Part shown: in pieces, positions 33,493 to 41,526 of the stretch
Layout: each line of letters opens with the position of its first letter
How positions within the stretch are numbered: the first letter of the stretch is position 1
Source: JAHRVQ01 sp963976815
GTDB lineage: Bacteria > Pseudomonadota > Gammaproteobacteria > Pseudomonadales > Azotimanducaceae
Length of the DNA: 64,000 bases
Reading direction: 5' to 3'
Assembly (NCBI GenBank): GCA_963976815.1
Contig: CAXBLU010000001.1
Coordinates: forward strand, 558,001-622,000
The notes under the pieces: model-generated
What the model was told of the DNA's origin: nothing
The model's input: the letters and a program-made list of their open reading frames with translations, nothing else
Database searches by the model: none
Position numbers and translations under genes: made by a program

Positions 33493-33846
33493 ATGCAATT
33501 CGCCAAGCACCTTAGAGATCCAGTTAAACAAGGAACAATCACAACCAGCGTCCGGATCTGGATTAAACCCCGGGTCAAAGTTGGGGGGAAGTACAGACTC
33601 GAAGCCGGATACATTGTAGTTGATGGGCTTCGGCAGTTAGATTGGGGCGAAATCTCGCCAGCGATGGCCAAGAAATCTGGCTTCAATAACGTCGATGATC
33701 TATTGAAGACGGCAAAGCACGGGAGTGGCGAAAACGTCTATCTTATCGATTTTCATTACATCGAAGACGATGACTATGCAGATGAGTTCGAGAATGAGAA
33801 ACCGGACAAGAAATCGGATACGAGACGGGTTAAGAAACAGACCTGA
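33493..33846 (+). CDS. ASCH/PUA-like domain protein
   Basis: 117 residues. VRIWIKPRVKVGGKYRLEAG, then YIVVDGLRQLDW ... SGFNNVDDLLKTAKHGSGEN and VYLIDFHY fit small ASCH-domain proteins, a PUA-related RNA-binding fold. The C-terminal tail is charged (EKPDKKSDTRRVKKQT). The stop overlaps the next gene's start (ATGA), so it is translationally coupled to the HAD gene and not part of the cassette array. The nucleic-acid target is unknown. Confidence 0.75.
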   Translation: MQFAKHLRDPVKQGTITTSVRIWIKPRVKVGGKYRLEAGYIVVDGLRQLDWGEISPAMAKKSGFNNVDDLLKTAKHGSGENVYLIDFHYIEDDDYADEFENEKPDKKSDTRRVKKQT

Positions 33847-34502
33847 TGATCACGCACCTCTTATTCGATCATGACGGTGTTCTGGTTGAAACAGAACACT
33901 GGTATTTTGAGGCGACCCGTGAGGCACTCGCTAGATTAGGCGTCATCATGACTTTTGATGACTACAAGCAGCACCTTGTGGATGGCAAGTCCAGTTGGAC
34001 CGCTGCATCCAGCAAGGGGGTAACGACGACCGAATTGGACGCTGCTCGCGCCTGGCGGGATGATCGATACCAGTACTATTTGCAGCGGGAGGATATCGAT
34101 ATACCGGGAGTGGACGCCGTACTGCGTGAACTCAGCCAGAGTTTTCAGATGGCTGTGATCACAACGTCGAAGCGTCAGGACTATGAGTTGATCCACCGTA
34201 ACCGGACACTCTTGGACAATATGGCTTTTGTTCTATGCCGTGAGGACTACAACCAGGCAAAACCCCATGCTGAGCCCTATGAAGCAGGACTAGAACGATT
34301 CGGAATCGAGCCAGACAACGCTCTGGTGATCGAAGATTCTCAGCGCGGTCTGGCAGCTGCTGTGGCGGCGGGTATCGGCACGATCAAGGTACACAATGAA
34401 TTTGTCGCACATCAACGAGCAGACGCCGACTATTCCATTCAGTCGCTGCAGGAACTGCCCGATCTCCTAAAGCAAATTAATCAGGACCCAGACGATGCCT
34501 GA
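33846..34502 (+). CDS. HAD-superfamily phosphatase (beta-phosphoglucomutase-like)
   Basis: 218 residues. Motif I FDHDGVLVETEHWYF (nucleophile and acid/base Asp), motif II Thr in MAVITTSKR, a Lys before HAEPYEAGLERFG (motif III), motif IV VIEDSQRGLAAAVAAGIGTI. The helical cap between motifs I and II places it in subclass I. It probably dephosphorylates a small sugar or nucleotide; the substrate is unknown. Middle gene of an overlapping ASCH-HAD-GNAT operon (1-bp and 8-bp overlaps). Confidence 0.88.
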   Translation: MITHLLFDHDGVLVETEHWYFEATREALARLGVIMTFDDYKQHLVDGKSSWTAASSKGVTTTELDAARAWRDDRYQYYLQREDIDIPGVDAVLRELSQSFQMAVITTSKRQDYELIHRNRTLLDNMAFVLCREDYNQAKPHAEPYEAGLERFGIEPDNALVIEDSQRGLAAAVAAGIGTIKVHNEFVAHQRADADYSIQSLQELPDLLKQINQDPDDA

Positions 34503-34938
34503 TTACACCCTACGCCCTGCCTCCACCTCAGACCTTGTTCCGATGATGGATATTGGCCACGAAGGGCTTCGCCCCCATATAGAGAAAGTGAGGAGTTGGA
34601 ATCAGTTAGTAGAGGAAGAAGGATTTAAAAAACACTTTGAACCCGAAAAGATCAGTATCATTCAATACAATGGCGTTGATGTAGGCTATTTCAAAATCAA
34701 TGAACTTGAAGACAACCTTTTTCTCGAAGGCATCTATCTTCATCGAGACGCACGGTCCAGGGGAATTGGCGCACAGCTCATTCAAGAGCTAAGTCGTACT
34801 TCTGAGAAACCGCTGGCTCTGCGGGTTTATAAACATAACCCGGCAGCTGACTTATACCGACGACTTGGTTTTGTGGTGGTGAGCGAAGATCAGGATCAGT
34901 ACACAATGATAAGAGCACCGAGTGTCAAACAGCAATAG
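34495..34938 (+). CDS. GNAT-family N-acetyltransferase
   Basis: 147 residues. The acetyl-CoA binding motif is LHRDARSRGIGAQLIQEL (R.rGiG), preceded by FLEGIYL and followed by LALRVYKHNPAADLYRRLGF, the usual motif B end. Overlaps the HAD gene by 8 bp and is probably co-translated. The substrate is unknown. Confidence 0.9.
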   Translation: MPDYTLRPASTSDLVPMMDIGHEGLRPHIEKVRSWNQLVEEEGFKKHFEPEKISIIQYNGVDVGYFKINELEDNLFLEGIYLHRDARSRGIGAQLIQELSRTSEKPLALRVYKHNPAADLYRRLGFVVVSEDQDQYTMIRAPSVKQQ

Positions 34939-34980
34939 AATCACTCATTAGCATGTCAACATACGAGACGATGGTCGTAC

Positions 34981-35448
34981 ATGGAACCATTTAATACTCA
35001 GTTTACCTTAACTCGAGATTACCTAGCGGAATGCTTTGACCAGACCTTACCCCACGGGAAAAACGCCTCACCTAACTTTCTGTTTCCAATAGTATGTTTC
35101 ACCACTGGTGTCGGCCTCCTCTACTTCACCGAGCAACGACAGATTGTCGGTATTATTCTGATCGGTTTGGCTGGCCTGGAGTTTCTTCATATTCGATTCC
35201 GACACGCCTGGTGGTTAGCGCGGCAGTTGTGGGGGGCAAGCGGAAATAGTGGGGTGGAATTAACGATAGATGATGCAAGCATCCAAACCCACAGCCCTTA
35301 TGCAAAAACGGTGGTCTTATGGACGGAGATAGAGCGCGTGATTGGAACCGATTTAGGGTATATTTTTGTCAATACACCTGGCGCCCAACAGTACCTGTCT
35401 AAATCGCTCCTTCCTGCGGGCTTGATAGATGAGATCAAAGCAGATTGA
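34981..35448 (+). CDS. YcxB-like membrane protein
   Basis: 155 residues with a membrane hairpin at about 35-78 (FLFPIVCFTTGVGLLYF, IVGIILIGLAGLEFLHI). A soluble end (GVELTIDDASIQTHSPYAKT, VVLWTEIERVIGTDLGYIFV) has the pattern of the YcxB-like C-terminal domain. Function unknown. It lies 7 bp before the DUF1415 gene start chosen here. Confidence 0.72.
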   Translation: MEPFNTQFTLTRDYLAECFDQTLPHGKNASPNFLFPIVCFTTGVGLLYFTEQRQIVGIILIGLAGLEFLHIRFRHAWWLARQLWGASGNSGVELTIDDASIQTHSPYAKTVVLWTEIERVIGTDLGYIFVNTPGAQQYLSKSLLPAGLIDEIKAD

Positions 35449-35455
35449 ATCAGAC

Positions 35456-36001
35456 ATGAATCCAGAGACAGTCGTAGCACCCGTTCGAAGCTGGGTTGAT
35501 ACATTTGTTGTCGGCATGAACCTTTGCCCTTTTGCCAAACGCGAGCTGGCGAAGAATCGAGTGCGTTTTAGTCCCACAGCAGCTTCAACCGAAGCACAAT
35601 TGTTAGATGACCTGCAGGCAGAGTTGGAGCTACTCCAAACCGATTCATCAATCGAAACCACCCTGCTGATCCATCCGAATGTGTTGCAGGACTTTAACGA
35701 CTACAACGGGTTTCTCGATGTTGCTGATCAATTGCTGGTGCAGATGGAGCTAGAAGGCCTCTTTCAGATCGCAAGCTTTCATCCGGATTATCAATTTGAC
35801 GGCGTGCAGGTTGAGGACCCAGAGAACTACACAAATCGTTCACCCTTCCCTATGCTGCATATCATCCGAGAAGCGAGTCTTGAACGAGCCATTGCAGACT
35901 ATCCTGATGTTAACGACATTCCGATACGCAATATCGCGATGATGAACGCACTAGGACGCGACAAATTGCTGGCATTGCTGGAGTCCTGTTTTAACAACTA
36001 A
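35456..36001 (+). CDS. DUF1415 family protein, copy 1
   Basis: 181 residues from the ATG at 35456 (a start at 35429 would overlap the previous gene). SWVDTFVVGMNLCPFAKREL, TTLLIHPNVLQDFNDYNGFL and FHPDYQFDGVQVEDPENYTN are typical of DUF1415, a conserved proteobacterial family of unknown function with a conserved Cys-Pro. Its last 326 bp are identical to those of the second copy at 40578-41123, while the first ~200 bp have diverged. Leader B of cassette array 2 begins just downstream. Confidence 0.88.
   Translation: MNPETVVAPVRSWVDTFVVGMNLCPFAKRELAKNRVRFSPTAASTEAQLLDDLQAELELLQTDSSIETTLLIHPNVLQDFNDYNGFLDVADQLLVQMELEGLFQIASFHPDYQFDGVQVEDPENYTNRSPFPMLHIIREASLERAIADYPDVNDIPIRNIAMMNALGRDKLLALLESCFNN
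35675..36000 (+). repeat. 326-bp identical direct repeat (partner at 40797-41122)
   Basis: The 3' parts of the two DUF1415 genes match base for base over this tract (offset 5122 bp), including synonymous positions. Sequence immediately upstream differs (two changes in ATCCATCCG/ATTCACCCG, then many), and the stop codons differ (TAA/TAG). The two copies flank array 2 and the collagen-like gene. Confidence 0.9.
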
Positions 36002-36056
36002 ATTCCAATCTGAATCTATTCATGATCTGATTGTTATTGACAGCGCAGCTGGAGAT

Positions 36057-36261
36057 GGCGCACTACTTCAATTGTAAGTAGCTGAAACCAATAGATTATT
36101 TTCGCGCCTCCATTTTCTCTGCCACATGACACTTTGGTTTTAGTAAAAAGTAATTGCCAGCATGCGGAGCAAGCGCTCATGGTGCTTTTGAATATGAACA
36201 AAAAACAACCACCAAAACACACGGCAAAAACAAAGTGGGCTTTTGTCCACAGAATAAGTTG
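36057..36261 (+). other. attI-like leader B
   Basis: About 205 bp, homologous to leader A at 26179-26414 (see that entry), ending AGAATAAGTTGTTAGGC, where GTTAGGC fits GTTRRRY exactly and the first cassette starts at 36262. A weaker promoter-like element lies at 36134-36163 (TTGGTT, 18 bp, CAGCAT). Upstream is DUF1415 copy 1, not an integrase gene. Confidence 0.6.
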
Positions 36262-36272
36262 TTAGGCATAGC

Positions 36273-36695
36273 ATGGGACAGTACGAAGAAATAGAGCCAA
36301 AACCACTCCCGAGATGGGTAACAATTCCGTTGGGGTTGCTATTTACTCCGTTCACCCTTTTATGCGTTGTTGGGTCAGCAATAATACTGCTATCTCCAAA
36401 TGTACCTCCGACAATTATTACTGTATCTCTAGGTAGTTTATTTTTAGCCGGTAGTCTTTGGGTGTTCTATCTGTCTCTGCGTTTACTATTTGTAAACCCC
36501 AAAAATAAATCAAAGTTTATTTCACCGATAGGCTTAAAAGTAATCGCGTTGGTTTTTGCTGTAATACCCATAATATCAATCATCATCGGCACTTTCTGGG
36601 AAAAACCTATAGTTCATAGCATAATGACTATTGCGTATATTGGTATAGTGTTTCGTTTGTGGGGTATATCTACTCATCGGGGGCAAAATGCCTAA
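36273..36695 (+). CDS. Cassette gene: hypothetical membrane protein
   Basis: 140 residues with four hydrophobic segments (about 18-42, 47-70, 86-106, 112-132) and a short acidic N-terminus (MGQYEEIEPKPLPRW). Small multi-pass proteins of this kind are common cassette cargo. First cassette of array 2 (36262-36797); its R'' GCCTAAC is the exact complement of its start GTTAGGC. Function unknown. Confidence 0.7.
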   Translation: MGQYEEIEPKPLPRWVTIPLGLLFTPFTLLCVVGSAIILLSPNVPPTIITVSLGSLFLAGSLWVFYLSLRLLFVNPKNKSKFISPIGLKVIALVFAVIPIISIIIGTFWEKPIVHSIMTIAYIGIVFRLWGISTHRGQNA

Positions 36696-36803
36696 CAAAT
36701 ATGTCAACAGGACATCTTTTACTTCGCTCCGTTTTGCGGTGGCTGCGCCACTTTACCGCAAAACTACACTACACAAAAAATGCCTGTTAAATAGGCGTTA
36801 TTG
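36690..36803 (+). other. attC site B1
   Basis: R'' GCCTAAC (exact RYYYAAC), L'' AACAGGACA pairing with TGCCTGTT, central stem GTTTTGCGGTGGC / GCCACTTTACCGCAAAAC, R' GTTATTG with crossover after G36797. Confidence 0.85.
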
Positions 36804-36812
36804 GTCACGCTA

Positions 36813-37229
36813 GTGCCGATAACAGTTCGGGCTGCCCGAGTTACTGATTACCTGCTAATGAAAGAGTTCGATGTTTTTGCGGGGGACCGGCGGATGGATA
36901 TGGAGCGAGGAGAGTTGTTAGTTGCAGACTACAAAGCACATCTCTGTGCTGGGTATTTGAAACTGACGTCCAATGAGTTTTTCAATAAGCCACTAATATC
37001 CTTAGTAGTCATTAACGAAGCATATCGAAGTAGAGGTATTGGAAGTCAGCTAATAATTGAGGCAATTGAGCGAGCCTCCTGGCATGAAGTCTACTTAACG
37101 ACAGAAGCAAGAAATACCGGGATGCAAAGATTGGCTAGCAAGCTTGGATTTTTAGAAGTTGGGTTAGTGCGGGGGTTGAATTTTGACGGTGAAGACGAAC
37201 TAGTTTTTCGCTATCAAACCGACCAATAA
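36813..37229 (+). CDS. Cassette gene: GNAT-family acetyltransferase
   Basis: 138 residues from GTG 36813; an in-frame TTG at 36801 lies within the attC core. Acetyl-CoA binding pattern: LISLVVINEAYRSRGIGSQL (R.rGiG), then ARNTGMQRLASKLGFLEVGL. Acetyltransferases are frequent integron cargo, but no resistance subfamily is recognised. Second cassette of array 2 (36798-37311); R'' CAATAAC complements its start GTTATTG exactly. Confidence 0.85.
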   Translation: MPITVRAARVTDYLLMKEFDVFAGDRRMDMERGELLVADYKAHLCAGYLKLTSNEFFNKPLISLVVINEAYRSRGIGSQLIIEAIERASWHEVYLTTEARNTGMQRLASKLGFLEVGLVRGLNFDGEDELVFRYQTDQ

Positions 37230-37317
37230 CAAACGCACCGTGTCGTGCCTAAGGCACTTGGACACTTCGCAGCAATCTGCTTTTCGCCCCATATACGAGT
37301 GTTACATGTCATGAGGG
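37224..37317 (+). other. attC site B2
   Basis: R'' CAATAAC, interior GTGTCGTGCCTAAGGCACTT and GCAGCAATCTGC hairpins, R' GTTACAT with crossover after G37311. Confidence 0.78.
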
Positions 37318-37321
37318 TTTA

Positions 37322-37663
37322 GTGGATATCATATTAACAACTGAATCAATTTCCATGCTTTTCAAGACGATTCTGGTCGTCGGGATGTTGTCCACTATCG
37401 TCTACCTTCTGACGGCTTTTGCTACCAAGGTTGTGGTAAGTAAGAAGAATGGCAATAGCATCACTCTTACAAAGGCAATGTTTATTGATACCAGTGACGA
37501 TGCGACCTTAACCCGATTGAGGTACACAAGTAGGTTTACATCGCTGTTGTTCATACTCACAATCGGAATCATACTCCCGTTCCTGTTCTACCTCATGAGC
37601 TTAGGAATAGTCAGGAGCGATCAGTGTTTCCTAGCTTTAAGTTTGAAGTGCAACATTTCTTAG
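37322..37663 (+). CDS. Cassette gene: small hypothetical membrane protein
   Basis: 113 residues, GTG start 11 bp after the cassette boundary. Two hydrophobic segments (about 12-34 and 72-95) separated by a basic, Thr-rich loop (SKKNGNSITLTKAMFIDTSD). The cassette begins TTACAT, but no matching R'' (ATGTAAC) is found downstream, so this is the last, open-ended member of array 2 and its attC has been lost. Confidence 0.6.
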   Translation: MDIILTTESISMLFKTILVVGMLSTIVYLLTAFATKVVVSKKNGNSITLTKAMFIDTSDDATLTRLRYTSRFTSLLFILTIGIILPFLFYLMSLGIVRSDQCFLALSLKCNIS

Positions 37664-37707
37664 GTTGCATTTATCCTCCCCTTCAGTAGCTTGTATCCTA
37701 ACCACTT

Positions 37708-38283
37708 GTGGGGCCTGATGTTTATTTTCTTCATAACCGCAAAGCAGTCATACTGCATGATATGACCCCAATCGAAATCACTTCGCTAAAATCAGATCAC
37801 TCTGAACATAGATTCGGTAGAGGCAACATAGAAATAAAGAACGATACTGGATGCGTCGTGTGGACCCACCCAGGCAATCAGATTCGCACCCGAACGAAAT
37901 TGTGGGTACAGGACACGCTCGTTAGAGCATTCTTTGTGTTTGGCGCTCGTCTGAATCTCCTGGAGATACACGAGTCAGATGCTACCCCCAGAGAAATTTA
38001 TATGGATGTCATCGCTCCAATGGCACCTTTCGATTCGACCTTGCAATATATCGATCATGAACTCGATGTCCGAAAAATTCACGCTGACGGAAGCGGCGCA
38101 TTCATCGTTGATGAAGATGAATTTGAAGAAGCCACTCATATCTACCAGTATGACTCTGTAAAAATAGAGGAATGTCGAAAAGCAGCAAGAGTCGGCATCG
38201 CTATCGCAGAGAACTGGGAATTTGGACTTGAATCAGAACTAGCTCTACAACGATTTTCAGACGCGCTCAATCGATATGCATAA
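37708..38283 (+). CDS. DUF402-like protein
   Basis: 191 residues if GTG 37708 is used; ATG 37762 would give 173. DVIAPMAPFDSTLQYIDHEL, DVRKIHADG and DEDEFEEATHI follow the conserved acidic pattern of the DUF402 fold (for example FomD and nucleoside-diphosphatase-like members), where Asp/Glu residues bind a divalent metal. Possibly a phosphohydrolase. It sits just after array 2 without attC sites, so it is probably chromosomal. Confidence 0.7.
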   Translation: MGPDVYFLHNRKAVILHDMTPIEITSLKSDHSEHRFGRGNIEIKNDTGCVVWTHPGNQIRTRTKLWVQDTLVRAFFVFGARLNLLEIHESDATPREIYMDVIAPMAPFDSTLQYIDHELDVRKIHADGSGAFIVDEDEFEEATHIYQYDSVKIEECRKAARVGIAIAENWEFGLESELALQRFSDALNRYA

Positions 38284-38399
38284 AAATATATCGTGTTGTG
38301 CTGGAAGATTTTAGCCTCAAATGCATTTTTCTAGATCTACCTGAGAGAAATTATTCCAACACATCACTCTGATAGGAGACCTCAACTTGATTACCGACT

Positions 38400-38750
38400 A
38401 TGTTCCTCCTCAGATATGCACGCAAAATCCTTGTATTGCCGCTGGCATTGATGCTGCTTGCCTGCGATTACAATAGTCGTGATACAAACGAGCCAATAGT
38501 CGATATCACCCCGCCAACACCTACAGCCGCACCCGCGCCACAACCTCCAGCACGTCCACCCCTCAACGGGGAAGTTTCACAATCTGAGACTAATAGCCAA
38601 ACGGCCGTCAGCGTTGCCCCAGCAATGCAAAAGAGCTCCTCTGAAAACTTTGGCAACACCGGCTTCATCGAAGCTACAAATGAAACAGATTCAGCTTCAG
38701 CTAATTACACAACAAAAAACTCAGTTCAGCTCATCTATAGGGCAGGTTAA
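38400..38750 (+). CDS. Small Pro/Ser-rich lipoprotein
   Basis: 116 residues. Lipoprotein signal: ILVLPLALMLLACDYNS, with lipobox LLAC. The mature part is a Pro-rich linker (PPTPTAAPAPQPPARPP) and a low-complexity Ser/Thr/Asn-rich end. It ends 6 bp before the collagen-like gene and is likely co-transcribed, perhaps as an outer-membrane anchor or chaperone of that protein. Function unknown. Confidence 0.7.
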   Translation: MFLLRYARKILVLPLALMLLACDYNSRDTNEPIVDITPPTPTAAPAPQPPARPPLNGEVSQSETNSQTAVSVAPAMQKSSSENFGNTGFIEATNETDSASANYTTKNSVQLIYRAG

Positions 38751-38756
38751 GCAACC

Positions 38757-40475
38757 ATGATGCAACTCAATAACTTTCGTCTAGTTCCCGCCGTTTGTTT
38801 CCTATGGTTAGCTTTCTTGTCTCAGGCAAATGCGAGCGATATTCCGGCCCAATTATCCATTCAAGGACAAGTCAGCGATACCGGCTCTGGCCTGCCTATT
38901 GACGCGATACTTCCAGTTCGATTTACCCTATACGACGAAACTGGTCGCACTACATTGTTTATGCAAACAGACAATTTGATTTCTGATCCTACTGGAATGG
39001 GCGCCAGTGTTATTTGGACTGAAGTGCAGCAGGTCGACTTTACGGGCGGTGCTTATGCGGTGTTACTTGGGGCGGAGGAAAACAACCCACTGCCTGCAGA
39101 CACTTTTTTTTCGTCGCAAGTGACCATTGGCATCACCATTCAAGATGACGCGGAATTGAGTCCTCGAATGAAACTCGGTTCTGTACCCTATGCATTTAAG
39201 ACACTAGAAGCCTCAAACGCGACCGGCGATATTACCCCCCGAACTATTAGCATGAAAAACGAATTTGGAGAAATCGTTCCTGTTATCGATAGTGAAGGGA
39301 ATTGGCTAGGTGACGGTTTGCAGGGTCCTCAAGGCGAAGTCGGACCCACAGGGGCGCAAGGTGAAGCGGGAATTCAGGGAGAACCAGGTCCAGCCGGTAC
39401 AGCTTCTGAACGAGGAGAAACTGGTGCCCAGGGACCAATCGGCGAAACAGGTGCAACCGGACCACAGGGTCCAAAGGGTGATGTTGGCGTTACCGGACCA
39501 CAAGGAACAAAAGGTGATACTGGCGCCGCCGGACCTCAAGGTGCCAAAGGTGATACTGGCGCAATCGGACCACAAGGCGCAAAGGGTGATACTGGCGCGA
39601 CAGGTCCTCAGGGGACAAAAGGTGATACTGGAACGACCGGATCCCAAGGTCCTAATGGTGATACTGGAGCTACCGGGCCACAAGGTGCCAAAGGTGATAC
39701 GGGCGCAACCGGTGCTCAAGGTAATGTGGGTGCTACTGGTCCACAAGGAAATACCGGCGCAACTGGCCCCCAGGGAGTTAAAGGTGACACCGGAGCAACA
39801 GGTTCTCAAGGTGCAAAGGGTGATACAGGTGCAACGGGACCTCAGGGTGCCGCTGGTGCAAATCATACCGGCGCAATATATCGCTGGTTAGTATTCTCAA
39901 CCTATGATCAAAGTGCAGGTTGGATGGGCAATAACAATCAAGCGATATTTGGTGGCATCGCACCTAGTGCATGGAGTGATGGCAATGCCACAGCCGAAGC
40001 ACTTGGTACCATTGAGAAACTCCGAGGTTTTGTCACGCGTAAAGGTTATGGTGGGTTAAACGCGCTTGTCGTCGCTAACACCTGGGCACATACATCATCG
40101 ACAAATGGCAAGCACGCGATTGTTGTGTTTCGGATCAAGAACACGTCCGCTGACGCAATCACCTGGCCAGTGCAGGCTTACCAAACCTCCTACGCAGGCT
40201 GGAGTGAACGAGCCAGTGTCGCAGTCAACGGAGCTTTGCATTGGACAAGTGGCAGTAACAACCTATCAAGTCTGGTAGCACAAACCCATGAATTGGTCAT
40301 TCCAGCAAACAGCACCAGCACCGTCATTTTTACCGCCGGTTCGTACCAACCAAGTGCATCGGACGGAACACGCTCCCTATTTCTCGCCTTTTATAATGAC
40401 TCTCTCGCACTACCGACTGGTTTGGAATACGTTGATGATCTGGACACTGCAACCGCATACAACCAAAGCAATTAG
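38757..40475 (+). CDS. Exported collagen-like (Gly-X-Y) repeat protein
   Basis: 572 residues. Signal peptide ending QANAS. N-terminal domain (about 25-180; LSIQGQVSDTGSGLPIDAIL, LPADTFFSSQ, LGSVPYAFKTLEA) of a type often found in secreted repeat proteins. Residues about 190-369 are ~60 uninterrupted Gly-X-Y triplets with motifs such as GPQGAKGDTGATG, one break at TASERG. The C-terminal ~200-residue globular domain (IYRWLVFSTYDQSAGWMGNN) could trimerise the helix or act as a head. Probably a surface or matrix fibre. It has no hydroxylation machinery, as usual in bacteria. The DNA encoding the triplets is a 9/18-bp tandem repeat, so length variation is expected. Confidence 0.9.
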   Translation: MMQLNNFRLVPAVCFLWLAFLSQANASDIPAQLSIQGQVSDTGSGLPIDAILPVRFTLYDETGRTTLFMQTDNLISDPTGMGASVIWTEVQQVDFTGGAYAVLLGAEENNPLPADTFFSSQVTIGITIQDDAELSPRMKLGSVPYAFKTLEASNATGDITPRTISMKNEFGEIVPVIDSEGNWLGDGLQGPQGEVGPTGAQGEAGIQGEPGPAGTASERGETGAQGPIGETGATGPQGPKGDVGVTGPQGTKGDTGAAGPQGAKGDTGAIGPQGAKGDTGATGPQGTKGDTGTTGSQGPNGDTGATGPQGAKGDTGATGAQGNVGATGPQGNTGATGPQGVKGDTGATGSQGAKGDTGATGPQGAAGANHTGAIYRWLVFSTYDQSAGWMGNNNQAIFGGIAPSAWSDGNATAEALGTIEKLRGFVTRKGYGGLNALVVANTWAHTSSTNGKHAIVVFRIKNTSADAITWPVQAYQTSYAGWSERASVAVNGALHWTSGSNNLSSLVAQTHELVIPANSTSTVIFTAGSYQPSASDGTRSLFLAFYNDSLALPTGLEYVDDLDTATAYNQSN

Positions 40476-40577
40476 GAACCGGGGTCTCTTTAGTCTTTTG
40501 AATGTTCAACGTTCAATTTTCACAGCCTGATGATATGGTGCAGTCAAAATAAGACTGCTCCAAAAACAGGAAATTGA

Positions 40578-41123
40578 GTGGAAGACGAGAAAACGATTAG
40601 ACCCATAAAAAAGTGGGTTGAGTCTCTAGTTGTCGACAAAAACCTCTGCCCATTTGCCAAGCGTGAGTTGGTGAAAAACAGAGTGCGCTTTTCTCCTACC
40701 TCAGCGGCGACGGAGGAGTTGTTGTTGCTCGCACTGCAATCTGAATTAGAGTTGCTCAATACAGATCCTGCAATCGAAACCACCCTGCTGATTCACCCGA
40801 ATGTGTTGCAGGACTTTAACGACTACAACGGGTTTCTCGATGTTGCTGATCAATTGCTGGTGCAGATGGAGCTAGAAGGCCTCTTTCAGATCGCAAGCTT
40901 TCATCCGGATTATCAATTTGACGGCGTGCAGGTTGAGGACCCAGAGAACTACACAAATCGTTCACCCTTCCCTATGCTGCATATCATCCGAGAAGCGAGT
41001 CTTGAACGAGCCATTGCAGACTATCCTGATGTTAACGACATTCCGATACGCAATATCGCGATGATGAACGCACTAGGACGCGACAAATTGCTGGCATTGC
41101 TGGAGTCCTGTTTTAACAACTAG
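40578..41123 (+). CDS. DUF1415 family protein, copy 2
   Basis: 181 residues, GTG start with AGGAAATT upstream. KWVESLVVDKNLCPFAKREL matches the family. C-terminal 326 bp identical to copy 1 (35456-36001), N-terminal third diverged (about two thirds similar). The ~70 bp after the stop codon also resemble those after copy 1 (TCCAATCTGAAT/TCCAATTTGAAT; GCGCAGCTGG/GCACAGCTGG), so the duplication included flanking DNA. Function unknown. Confidence 0.88.
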   Translation: MEDEKTIRPIKKWVESLVVDKNLCPFAKRELVKNRVRFSPTSAATEELLLLALQSELELLNTDPAIETTLLIHPNVLQDFNDYNGFLDVADQLLVQMELEGLFQIASFHPDYQFDGVQVEDPENYTNRSPFPMLHIIREASLERAIADYPDVNDIPIRNIAMMNALGRDKLLALLESCFNN

Positions 41124-41185
41124 AATCCAATTTGAATCCGTTCACGATCTTATGGTTATTGGCAGCACAGCTGGAGAATTTGTAG

Positions 41186-41461
41186 ATGACACTAATTGTT
41201 GCAGGAACACTCACCATAAAACCCGGCGCCCGGGATGAATTTTTGGCAGAGTCTCGAGCATCAATCCTATTGGCTAGAAACGATACCGATTGCGAAGACT
41301 TCTCCGTATCACCAGATCTGATCGATCCGAACCGGGTAAATGTATTCGAGAAGTGGCAATCACGCATGGCCCTTGATGCGTTTCGAAACTCTGGTCCGGA
41401 GACCACACTATTTTCGCTTGTCGAATCATTCAACGTAAAAGAATATGAAGTGGATCCATAA
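41186..41461 (+). CDS. Antibiotic biosynthesis monooxygenase (ABM)-domain protein
   Basis: 91 residues. MTLIVAGTLTIKPGARDEFL, DTDCEDFSVSPD and RVNVFEKWQSRMALDAFRNS are the pattern of ABM ferredoxin-like proteins (YgiN/YdhR type), often quinol monooxygenases or structural relatives. Forms a dimeric alpha-beta barrel in known members. A GGAGAATTTG site precedes the ATG. Substrate unknown. Confidence 0.85.
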   Translation: MTLIVAGTLTIKPGARDEFLAESRASILLARNDTDCEDFSVSPDLIDPNRVNVFEKWQSRMALDAFRNSGPETTLFSLVESFNVKEYEVDP

Positions 41462-41526
41462 CCGGTTCCTCAACGCCATAGGCGGAAATTGATTACCTCA
41501 CTCACCTAACCAACCAGGTAGCTCAC

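Noticed and set aside
26034..38283. CRISPR array or prophage as explanation for the regularly spaced repeats and small genes
   Set aside because: Repeats are not identical or evenly spaced, no cas or phage structural genes are present, and the R''/R' complementarity fits integron cassettes better.
39306..39866. Open frames on the opposite strand and in another frame across the collagen-like repeats
   Set aside because: By-products of the periodic Gly-X-Y coding sequence; no start signals or recognisable protein.
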